From Paenibacillus_G sp049942825 (GTDB lineage: Bacteria > Bacillota > Bacilli > Paenibacillales > NBRC-103111): a stretch of 64,000 bases of DNA. The notes under the pieces are model-generated. The model was not told the DNA's origin, did no database searches, and saw only the letters and a program-made list of their open reading frames with translations. Positions 57,617-64,000 of this stretch are shown here, one piece after another. Within the stretch, counting starts at the first letter, position 1. Each line of letters opens with the position of its first letter. Location of the stretch: positions 7,564,001-7,628,000 of the forward strand of contig NZ_CP187970.1 of NCBI RefSeq assembly GCF_049942825.1, given 5' to 3'. The position numbers and the translations under genes were made by a program.

Positions 57617-58303
57617 TCACTGCGGTTTGCGAAGCAGCGGACTCTCGCCCTCCCACTCCTGATAAAACTGCTGCAGGAAACCCTCCATATACTTGTGGCG
57701 TTCCAGTGCCAGGGCACGTCCGGTGTCCGTGTTCATCAGATCCTTAAGCTTCAGCAGCTTCTCATAAAAATGGTTGATGGCGGTTCCCCCGCTGCTCCGG
57801 TACTCCTCCCGGGTCATGCTCTCCCGCGGCTCCTCCGTGGGGTCATGCATCAAGCGCCCCTTGGCCCCGCCATAAGCAAAGGTCCGGCCGATGCCGATCG
57901 CCCCGATCGCATCAAGACGGTCGGCATCCTGCACGATCCGCCCCTCGAGGGTCCGCATCGGAGCTCCATGCCCCCCGCTGTACGACACGTTCCGGATGAT
58001 CTCCATAATATGAGCGGTATCCCCGGCACCTGCTCCCGCATCCTTCAGCCACGCCTCAATCCGCTGCTGCCCGGCCTCTTTGTCTTCAACGAGCTTCTCG
58101 TCTGCAAGATCATGAAGCAGCGCGGCCAGCTCACAGATGAACACATCCGCTCCCTCGACCTCGGCCATCCGCCGTGCGGTACGGGCCACCCGAAACATGT
58201 GCCACCAGTCGTGGCCGCTGCTGTCCCCTCCAAGCTGCTCCTGTACCAAGCCCTCAGCCTGGGTGATCAATCTTCTCCGATGCTCTTGGTCCATCCCGTT
58301 CAT
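57617..58303 (-). CDS. HD domain phosphohydrolase (YedJ-like)
   Basis: This is a 228-residue metal-dependent phosphohydrolase. Metal ligands are in GHDWWHMFRV and LLHDLADEK, with a later Asp in VQDADRLDAIGAIG; this spacing matches the YedJ branch of the HD superfamily. The substrate is unknown but nucleotides are likely. I start at the ATG at 58303, six bases after GGCGGAG and one base after the stop of the Gly-rich gene, so the two are coupled. An upstream frame of 45 codons overlaps that gene and is rejected. Confidence 0.88.
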   Translation of the reverse strand: MNGMDQEHRRRLITQAEGLVQEQLGGDSSGHDWWHMFRVARTARRMAEVEGADVFICELAALLHDLADEKLVEDKEAGQQRIEAWLKDAGAGAGDTAHIMEIIRNVSYSGGHGAPMRTLEGRIVQDADRLDAIGAIGIGRTFAYGGAKGRLMHDPTEEPRESMTREEYRSSGGTAINHFYEKLLKLKDLMNTDTGRALALERHKYMEGFLQQFYQEWEGESPLLRKPQ

Positions 58304-58304
58304 C

Positions 58305-58553
58305 TCAATCTCCGCCTCCGCTATCGCAGCTTCCTCCATCGCTTCCCGAACCGAAGCCTCCGCTGCCTCCATTCGAACAGCTGCTGTCCGGGCCGCTGCT
58401 GCTTGTATCCATCCCATTATAATGGTGCGTACCGTCATAATACATATCGTTCCCGTTTCTTCTGCCGCCCCTTCGGGCTCTGCGGTCTCCCCTCAGACCG
58501 CTGATTACCGTTCCTACAATCGCCACGAGCACGATAACGACGATGAGATTCAA
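58305..58553 (-). CDS. Small membrane protein with Gly/Ser/Cys-rich tail
   Basis: This is an 82-residue protein with one N-terminal membrane helix (about 2-18), an Arg/Gly-rich stretch, a DMYYDGTHHYNG segment and a tail of Gly, Ser, Asp and two Cys. I know no function; the tail recalls low-complexity C-termini of other small bacterial membrane proteins. I choose TTG 58553, nine bases after AAAAGGAGG. An ATG at 58589 would add 12 residues but has no ribosome site. It is followed directly by the HD gene. Confidence 0.62.
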   Translation of the reverse strand: MNLIVVIVLVAIVGTVISGLRGDRRARRGGRRNGNDMYYDGTHHYNGMDTSSSGPDSSCSNGGSGGFGSGSDGGSCDSGGGD

Positions 58554-58656
58554 ACGATTCAGCCTCCTTTTGCTGGAAAAGGCATCCATAAGATAACCTT
58601 ATAGACGAACCGGAGGGCGCGTGGGTTGCACTTCAAACGTGAAGCGGCGCAGCCAT

Positions 58657-59478
58657 TCAAACCCGGTGAAGCTTCCTGTAGGCGGAGGGGGAGAGCCGCA
58701 GCTTCCGCGAGAACATCCGGCTAAGATAAAACCCGTTCTCGTAGCCGCACCGCTCGGCAATCTCATCCAGCGTCAAGGCGGTCTCGAGCAGCAGCGTCCG
58801 GGCCTGCTGCAGCCGCAGCGACGTCACATAATCCATCGGCGATACTCCCAGCGCGGCCTGGAACCTTCTCGTGAACTGAACGGGCGTGCACCCCTGCCCC
58901 GCCGCCAGCTCCTTCAACAGGACAGGCCCGAAGGCATGCTGCCGGAGCCACAGAGCCGCCGCCTGCATCTGCGGATCTTCGACTTCGGCCTGCCGTCCGG
59001 AGGCCGAGGCCAGCTCCCGTTCAAGGCAGATGAGCTGCCATAAGTCTTGAAAGCCGTGTGCCGCAAGAGCCAATCTGCGCTCTGGGGAGGCGTGCTGCAG
59101 CTGCTCCATATAAAAGTAGTTCGAAGAGAGCCTCTGATGATCCACCACGGAAATCGCGCCTGCGGGATGCGGCAAGAGGCCCACCCCCTCTCCATTCGGC
59201 TCGGAGGCAGAGGCGGCGCCGGTGCTCCACCGGAAAGCAACGAAGTGAAACGATAGCTCCTCCAGAACCTCGCGCTCGAACCGCTCCCCCGGCGGACAGA
59301 AGACGATGTCTCCGAATCCTGCTTCCCCTTGTACTCCGCTGACGGAATAACGAAAGCGTCCTTCCTTGACGGCGAAGGCCACCCAGTCCCCATACGCATC
59401 CTCCCGAAGCTGAAAGGCCCGGATCCGTTCCCAGTAGACTCGGTTCGTCACCTCCGGAACCCAGCGCCAATCCGGCAT
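58657..59478 (-). CDS. AraC family transcriptional regulator
   Basis: This is a 273-residue regulator with an N-terminal cupin-like ligand domain (FGDIVFCPPGERFE near residue 57) and the C-terminal AraC DNA-binding domain with two helix-turn-helix motifs (LLKELAAGQGCTPVQFTRRF and LDEIAERCGYENGFYLSRMF). I start at 59478 after GAGAGG. It is divergent from the large FAD oxidoreductase, its likely target, and both promoters must lie in the 187 bases between them. Confidence 0.92.
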   Translation of the reverse strand: MPDWRWVPEVTNRVYWERIRAFQLREDAYGDWVAFAVKEGRFRYSVSGVQGEAGFGDIVFCPPGERFEREVLEELSFHFVAFRWSTGAASASEPNGEGVGLLPHPAGAISVVDHQRLSSNYFYMEQLQHASPERRLALAAHGFQDLWQLICLERELASASGRQAEVEDPQMQAAALWLRQHAFGPVLLKELAAGQGCTPVQFTRRFQAALGVSPMDYVTSLRLQQARTLLLETALTLDEIAERCGYENGFYLSRMFSRKLRLSPSAYRKLHRV

Positions 59479-59665
59479 ACGCAGCACCTCTCTTCGGCTG
59501 AAATTTTGTATATGTTAGTGATCAATTACGTGCATGTTCAAAGGCCTCCGCCTTGAATACAATGGAACCATAATCATCTGATCTCAGTATAGCAGAACGG
59601 CCATGCAAGCGTAACCACCAACGGACTGCGTATGAAATTTCGTATAACATTGATGAGGTGATCCC

Positions 59666-61918
59666 ATGAAAAACGAAACCGTACAAACCGATATTGCCGT
59701 CATCGGCGGAGGCCTTGCCGGCGTGAACGCTGCGATTGCCGCCGCGAGGCTCGGCCGAACCGTCGCCCTGGTCCAGAACCGCCCGGTTCTCGGCGGCAAC
59801 TCCAGCAGCGAGGTCAGGGTATGGGTATGCGGAGCGACCGGCCACGGCACCCACCGCTATGCCCGGGAAACCGGCATCATGGGCGAGCTCTTCGTGGAGA
59901 ATCAGTACCGTAATCCCGAAGGGAACCCGTACTTCTGGGACCTGGTGCTGCTCGAAGCCGTCCGGGCGGAGAAGAATATCCAGCTCTTCCTCAACACGGA
60001 TGTGCACGAAGTGGAGGCGGAGGGCTCCGAAGAGGACCGCAGCATCGTATCCGTGACGGGGTGGATGATGGGCTCGGAGCGGCGCATCCGCTTCGAGAGC
60101 GGCATGTACCTCGACTGCACGGGCGACGGGCTGGTCGGCTTCCTCGCCGGGGCGAAGTACCGCCTGGGCCGGGAGGCGCGGCACGAGTACAACGAGGAAT
60201 GGGCGCCGGAGACCCCGGACGACATTACGCTCGGCAGCACGATCCTTTTCTACAGCAAGGATGCGGGACAGCCCGTGAAGTACGTCCCTCCGAGCTTCGC
60301 CAAGGACATCACCCAGACGTCGATCCCGATCCGGCGGGTCATCCGCAGCGGCGACTCCGGCTGCCATTACTGGTGGATCGAATGGGGAGGCGAGCTGGAC
60401 ACCGTGCACGAGAACGAGCGGATCCGAGACGAGCTGTGGTCCGTCATCTACGGCATTTGGGATTACATCAAAAATTCCGGGCAGTTCGAGGCGGAGAACA
60501 TGACGCTGGAGTGGGTCGGCTCCCTGCCCGGCAAGCGGGAATACCGCCGCTTCGTGGGTGACTATGTGCTGAACCAGAACGATATCCTCGCCCAGCGGGA
60601 GTTCGAAGACCGCGTTGCCTTCGGCGGCTGGTCGATCGATCTGCACCCGCCGCAGGGCATGTACGCGCAGGAGAGCGGCTCGAAGCACCTCTACACGGAC
60701 GGGGTCTACCACGTGCCGTTCCGCTCGCTCTACTCGGCGAACGTGAGCAACCTGCTCTTCGCCGGGCGCAACATCAGCGCCACGCATGTAGCCTTCGGCA
60801 CGACGCGCGTCATGGCGACGTGTGCCGTCATCGGCGAAGCGGCCGGCACCGGCGCGGCGCTGGCGGTGCAGCACGGGACGACGCCCCGCGGCGTCTACCG
60901 CGAGCACCTCGCCGAGCTGCATCAGACGCTGCTGCGGCAGGATGCCTCGGTCATCGGGCTGCGTAGCGCCGATGACGCGGATCTCGCCCGCCGGGCGGCG
61001 GTCAGCGCGTCCGGCCATCTGCGGCGCCTGGGCCTGGAAGCACCGGCGGAGCGCTATCCGCTGAAGGCGGACGCCGGGCTGCTGCTGCCGGTCGCCCCCG
61101 AGCTCACCGAGCTGGAGCTGCTTGCCGATGCGGCGGAGGACACGGTGCTGGAGATCGAGGTGTGGAGCACCGGCAGGCCGGAGAACTACGTGCCGCATAC
61201 GCTCGAGCTGCGGAGCACCGGGACGGCCAAGGCCGGAGAACGCCAGTGGGTGAAGATCCCGCTCGGCTGGGCACCGGAGAAAGCGCAGAATGCGTTCGTC
61301 GTCGTGAAGGCCAATCCGCAGGTGGCGCTGTACCTGTCCGATCAGCCGCAGACCGGCGTGGTGGCTTTCCACCACAGTGCGGCACCGGCCTCCGCCCAGA
61401 ACCCGGAGAACTACCGGAGCGATCAGCCCGTCGTGGAATGGACGATGCGGGAGCTGGGGGCCCGCCGGCCATTCTGCTTCCGGGCCCATCCGGAGACGAA
61501 CGCCTTCGCGCCGGATCAGGCGGTGAACGGCTACCTTCGTCCCTACGGCCAGCCGCACCTCTGGGTATCCGAGCCGCTGGCTTCCGGAGGCGAAGCGCAG
61601 CTGGAGCTCTCGTGGCCGGAAGCGGTACAGGTAAATGAGGTGCAGCTCGTGTTCAACGACGACGTGAACGAGGATCTGATCAATCTGCACCACCACCGCA
61701 CACCGTTCGAGATCATCCCTGAGCTTGTGCGGGATTACCGTATCGAAGGCCTCATCGACGGCTCCTGGCAGGTACTGCACCAAGAGCGGGACAACCGCAA
61801 GCGCAAGCGGGTGCACCGGCTGAATGCGCCGGTAACGGTAGAGCGGCTGAGGCTGGCCGTCGGGCAGACGAACGGCAGCCCCAGTGCCGAAGTCGTTGAG
61901 ATCCGCGTGTACGGGTAG
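59666..61918 (+). CDS. FAD-dependent oxidoreductase with C-terminal beta-sandwich region
   Basis: This is a 750-residue protein. The N-terminal half is an FAD_oxidored (PF12831-type) domain with VIGGGLAGVNAAIAAARLG at the start, the VLGGNSSSEVR loop, YLDCTGDGLVGFLAG and the FAD-closing LLFAGRNISATHVAFGTTRVMATCAVIGEAAG. From about residue 460 on the sequence is strand-rich and ends in a galactose-binding-like (F5/8 type C) module. It has no signal peptide. Related proteins often occur in polysaccharide-use loci, but the reaction is unknown. Confidence 0.85.
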   Translation: MKNETVQTDIAVIGGGLAGVNAAIAAARLGRTVALVQNRPVLGGNSSSEVRVWVCGATGHGTHRYARETGIMGELFVENQYRNPEGNPYFWDLVLLEAVRAEKNIQLFLNTDVHEVEAEGSEEDRSIVSVTGWMMGSERRIRFESGMYLDCTGDGLVGFLAGAKYRLGREARHEYNEEWAPETPDDITLGSTILFYSKDAGQPVKYVPPSFAKDITQTSIPIRRVIRSGDSGCHYWWIEWGGELDTVHENERIRDELWSVIYGIWDYIKNSGQFEAENMTLEWVGSLPGKREYRRFVGDYVLNQNDILAQREFEDRVAFGGWSIDLHPPQGMYAQESGSKHLYTDGVYHVPFRSLYSANVSNLLFAGRNISATHVAFGTTRVMATCAVIGEAAGTGAALAVQHGTTPRGVYREHLAELHQTLLRQDASVIGLRSADDADLARRAAVSASGHLRRLGLEAPAERYPLKADAGLLLPVAPELTELELLADAAEDTVLEIEVWSTGRPENYVPHTLELRSTGTAKAGERQWVKIPLGWAPEKAQNAFVVVKANPQVALYLSDQPQTGVVAFHHSAAPASAQNPENYRSDQPVVEWTMRELGARRPFCFRAHPETNAFAPDQAVNGYLRPYGQPHLWVSEPLASGGEAQLELSWPEAVQVNEVQLVFNDDVNEDLINLHHHRTPFEIIPELVRDYRIEGLIDGSWQVLHQERDNRKRKRVHRLNAPVTVERLRLAVGQTNGSPSAEVVEIRVYG

Positions 61919-61950
61919 CCCCCGCAGACAGCCATGTTCGGCAGGAAAGG

Positions 61951-61984
61951 CAGAGGGATCGCGAGATCCCCTGTCTTTTTTTTG
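61951..61984 (+). terminator. Rho-independent terminator of the FAD oxidoreductase gene
   Basis: AGGGATC/GATCCCCT hairpin with GCGA loop (one bulge), followed by eight T. Confidence 0.8.
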
Positions 61985-62082
61985 TGCATAAGACCTGCAC
62001 CCGGGCATAACAGCTGCCGTTGAAGTGGGTAAATAGGAAGATACGAAGAAAAATGGGGGCGCTTAAAGGAGGCGGAATTCTT

Positions 62083-62652
62083 ATGACGACAGCTGCGATC
62101 ACAGTCGGCAACGTATCCTTTGAAGTTATGCGGGGCGATATTACCCGGATCAAGGCGGACGCCATCGTCAATGCGGCCAATTCCAGCCTGCTCGGTGGCG
62201 GAGGCGTGGACGGGGCCATTCACCGGGCCGGCGGAAGGGCGATTCTGGACGACTGCATCCGCATCCGTTCCAGGCAGGGCGGCTGTCCTCCGGGCGAAGC
62301 AGTAATCACAACCGGGGGCAGGCTGCCGGCTTCCCACGTGATCCATACGGTAGGCCCTGTATGGAACGGCGGCACCCAGGGGGAAGCCGAGGTGCTGAGG
62401 CGCTGCTACCGGAGCGTGCTGGCCCTGGCGTCAGAGCACGGGCTCCGCTCCATCGCCTTCCCGAACATCGGGACGGGCATCTACGGGGTCCCCAAAGAGC
62501 TCGCGGCGGCCTGCGCCTGGGAGGAAGTAACCGCCTTCGTCCGAAGCCATGCGGATGGACCAGGGACGATCCGTCAGGTTCTCTTCGTCTGCTACGACGA
62601 GGAGAACTTCCGGCTCTACGCGGAGGAGGCGTTCAGGCGGCGCTCCTCTTAA
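62083..62652 (+). CDS. Macrodomain protein, O-acetyl-ADP-ribose deacetylase type
   Basis: This is a 189-residue single macrodomain of the YmdB/MacroD branch, which removes acetyl from O-acetyl-ADP-ribose or ADP-ribose from proteins. It has VNAANSSLLGGGGVDGAIHRAGG (residues 29-51), GEAVITTGG and the phosphate loop FPNIGTGIYGVP. The NAAN and GGGGVDGAI motifs carry the residues seen in active members. I start at 62083 (AAAGGAGG upstream). It stands alone with terminators on both sides. Confidence 0.93.
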   Translation: MTTAAITVGNVSFEVMRGDITRIKADAIVNAANSSLLGGGGVDGAIHRAGGRAILDDCIRIRSRQGGCPPGEAVITTGGRLPASHVIHTVGPVWNGGTQGEAEVLRRCYRSVLALASEHGLRSIAFPNIGTGIYGVPKELAAACAWEEVTAFVRSHADGPGTIRQVLFVCYDEENFRLYAEEAFRRRSS

Positions 62653-62777
62653 GCCGGGCTGCCCTCGGCAGGCCGCATACCGAGGAGAGCGAAAAGCGCT
62701 GGGACATGGAGACAGCCGCCTATGCCGTCCTTTTGAGGACGGTGTGTGAGTATTGAACATATCCAATGACAGAAACA

Positions 62778-62814
62778 AAAAGCTGCCGGAGCATGAGCTC
62801 CCGGCAGCTTTTTG
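62778..62814. terminator. Bidirectional terminator between the macrodomain and cheY genes
   Basis: AAAAAGCTGCCGG pairs with CCGGCAGCTTTTT around a ten-base loop. Confidence 0.9.
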
Positions 62815-62886
62815 GCTTCTTTGGGGTAGGCAGGCGGAAGGACCGGTCGGCCCTTCCTGTGACTGCAGGAGATGTCCCGCCTTTTT

Positions 62887-63249
62887 TTAGAGGCCGAGCA
62901 CTTTGTTAACCGACTCCACGACCCGGTCTTTCTGAAACGGCTTCACGACGAAATCCTTCGCCCCCGCGGAGATCGCATCCACAACCATCGCCTTCTGGCC
63001 CATCGCTGAGCACATGATAATCCGCGCTGCGGGATCATGGCCCCGAATTTCTTTCACAGCCCCTACCCCGTCAAGCTCCGGCATCGTAATATCCATCGTC
63101 ACAAGGTCAGGCTTGGTCGTCAGATAGGCGTTCACCGCTTCTAGGCCGTTGGCCGCTTCCCCGATAATCTCGTGTCCCGCCTCCGTCAGCATCGTACGGA
63201 GCATCATGCGCATAAACGCCGCGTCGTCCACTACCAGAATCTTTGCCAT
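62887..63249 (-). CDS. cheY: Chemotaxis response regulator CheY
   Basis: This is a 120-residue single receiver domain: acidic pair Asp8/Asp9, phosphorylated Asp53 (TMDITMPELDG), Ser81 (CSAMG) and Lys103 (VKPF). The ILVVDDAAFMRMML start and IIMCSAMGQ are nearly those of B. subtilis CheY, which binds the flagellar switch. I start at 63249 after GGGAGG. No other chemotaxis gene is in view, so it stands alone, or it may be a paralogue of the copy in the flagellar operon. Confidence 0.92.
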   Translation of the reverse strand: MAKILVVDDAAFMRMMLRTMLTEAGHEIIGEAANGLEAVNAYLTTKPDLVTMDITMPELDGVGAVKEIRGHDPAARIIMCSAMGQKAMVVDAISAGAKDFVVKPFQKDRVVESVNKVLGL

Positions 63250-63497
63250 GAGCGTTCTTTCCTCCCGGTCATTTAGTATGATCCCATTATGCCAAAAACC
63301 TTTGAGGATAGGATTAGGAACGCCGCCGGCAACCGTTAGTTTTCTTAACATTCTGCTAACGACTGGTCTGCCGGGTTCCTGCCCATTTTAGCCGCAGCCG
63401 GGCGTACACCCATCCGCCGCGGAATCCAAGGGCATAGGATATAGGGTGTGAAGGAGCTCCGGCTCCGAAGCAACAAGGATTGAAGGAGGAATGAACA

Positions 63498-63590
63498 ATG
63501 GGTGCATATGCCGGCGGTTTTACTTCGACAGGTGCCATTCTGGTTCTCTTCATCTTGCTGGTGATCGTGAGCAGCGCGCTCGTTCTGTAA
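63498..63590 (+). CDS. YjcZ family small sporulation peptide (30 residues)
   Basis: This 30-residue peptide begins MGAYAGGFTSTG and ends in one hydrophobic helix (ILVLFILLVIVSSALVL), the pattern of the YjcZ/YhfH-like tiny sporulation proteins of Bacillales. AAGGAGGA lies seven bases before the ATG. A CATAGGATA about 60 bases upstream has the form of a sigma-K -10 (CATANNNTA), though no matching -35 is clear. It is shorter than the usual gene-finding limit. Confidence 0.8.
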   Translation: MGAYAGGFTSTGAILVLFILLVIVSSALVL

Positions 63591-63610
63591 GATAAAGAAA
63601 TAGGAACACC

Positions 63611-63646
63611 AAACAGCGGCCGGAGCCTGGACTCCGCCGCTTGTTT
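63611..63646. terminator. Hairpin terminator between the YjcZ-like and coat genes
   Basis: AAACAGCGG...CCGCTTGTTT with an inner CCGGAG/CTCCG hairpin. T-rich on the plus side, and it may serve both convergent genes. Confidence 0.65.
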
Positions 63647-63687
63647 GTGTTGTCGCCGCTGCGGGTTTCGTTCCCGTCGGCTCCGTG

Positions 63688-64000
63688 CTAGTGATTGAAA
63701 TGAGTCTGATAAGGCTGCTGCTGCTGTGCGGGCTGGACCGCCCCGATCATCGTACGCATCGTGTGGTCGGCGAGCTGCGGAGCCTGGTAGTAGCCTTTGT
63801 AGTTCATATATTGGAACATCTCGAATGCCATCTCTTGGCAGATATTAGCGGAGGTCGCATGGTACTGGCGGATCTGCGGCTCGACACATTCGTTCGCCCA
63901 CAGCATGGAGACCGCCGAGCCGGTTTTGTGCAGGTTCAAGGCAATCGTCGAGATCGACACGTCGGACAGCGTCGTCGCGTTCGGATTGGGAGCCGGCAGG
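63688..64000 (-). CDS. Spore coat protein, CotF family (C-terminal part, runs off the window)
   Basis: The visible 103 residues are the C-terminal part of a CotF-type coat protein: a helical core (NLHKTGSAVSMLWANECVEP, ANICQEMAFEMFQYMNYKGYYQAPQL) and a Gln/Pro/His-rich tail (PAQQQQPYQTHFNH). The frame stays open to the window edge (LPAPNPNATTLSDV before a GTG at 63960), so the true start lies outside. CotF-like proteins are found in the coat of Bacillales spores. Confidence 0.85.
   Translation of the reverse strand, partial: LPAPNPNATTLSDVSISTIALNLHKTGSAVSMLWANECVEPQIRQYHATSANICQEMAFEMFQYMNYKGYYQAPQLADHTMRTMIGAVQPAQQQQPYQTHFNH

Noticed and set aside
59522..62008. An 828-codon reverse open frame
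   Set aside because: It is antisense to the FAD oxidoreductase and macrodomain region, with the Arg/His-rich composition of a shadow frame.
62707..62754. A 16-codon frame after the macrodomain gene
   Set aside because: Too short, and GAGGAG is too far from the ATG; no sign of conservation can be judged here.

Overview
The window looks like chromosome of a high-GC, endospore-forming Paenibacillus-type Firmicute, possibly near the P. mucilaginosus group (inference). The basis is Bacillus-type rRNA operons, GGAGG ribosome sites, GerA-family germination genes, SspH, YjcZ and CotF-type spore proteins, a Ku/LigD end-joining set typical of spore formers, and strongly GC-rich coding sequence. Both rRNA operons and the largest biosynthetic operons (t6A, glutamate synthase) lie on the minus strand.

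Layout. (1) 1-3.1 kb: 5' part of a 23S gene, spacer and 16S of an rRNA operon with two promoters. (2) 3.3-3.8 kb: DUF2512 membrane protein behind an unlisted 47-residue CxxC/CxxC protein. (3) 4.07-8.12 kb: thiL-tsaE-tsaB-rimI-tsaD operon (thiamine pyrophosphate synthesis plus the tRNA t6A module) with a clear sigma-A promoter. (4) 8.3-8.7 kb: sspH and a coupled small gene. (5) 8.87-14.1 kb: end-joining island with ku, a divergent CorA-like membrane protein, a TrkA-C membrane protein, and separate LigD-type ligase and polymerase genes. (6) 14.2-15.6 kb: cardiolipin synthase. (7) 15.8-20.3 kb: four-gene germinant receptor operon (A, C, small D-type subunit, B), whose B subunit has an unusual C-terminal extension. 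(8) 20.3-23.1 kb: small putative beta-barrel protein, M23 peptidase, bactofilin, HAD phosphatase. (9) 23.2-29.5 kb: nucleotidyltransferase, DUF4173 pair, SgrR-like regulator, two uncharacterised proteins. (10) 29.8-35.9 kb: gltD-gltB. (11) 36.3-42.5 kb: PAS histidine kinase, thymidine kinase, HisC-type aminotransferase divergent from a MocR regulator, small membrane protein. (12) 42.6-49.35 kb: ECF sigma/anti-sigma pair, surface 5'-nucleotidase with LysM, CsoR with its operator, HpnE-like amine oxidase, PfpI protein. (13) 49.84-55.2 kb: a complete 16S-23S-5S operon, near-identical to the first over 3 kb and in the same orientation. (14) 55.3-64 kb: Gln-rich protein, GH13 alpha-glucosidase, HD phosphohydrolase with a Gly/Ser-rich membrane protein, AraC regulator divergent from a large FAD oxidoreductase, macrodomain protein, CheY, YjcZ-like peptide and a CotF-type coat protein cut by the window edge.

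How the genes work together. Much of the window serves the spore life cycle: sensing (PAS kinase), forespore protection (SspH), end-joining repair on outgrowth (Ku and LigD parts, with a possible forespore promoter), germination, and coat or spore-associated proteins. The rest is housekeeping: translation, glutamate synthesis, nucleotide salvage, envelope stress and copper sensing. I found no CRISPR array, prophage, transposase or tRNA gene. The points most worth following up are the end-joining island with its two membrane proteins, the germinant receptor extension, the apparent CTG start of the MocR gene, and the 52-kb segment bounded by direct rRNA repeats.
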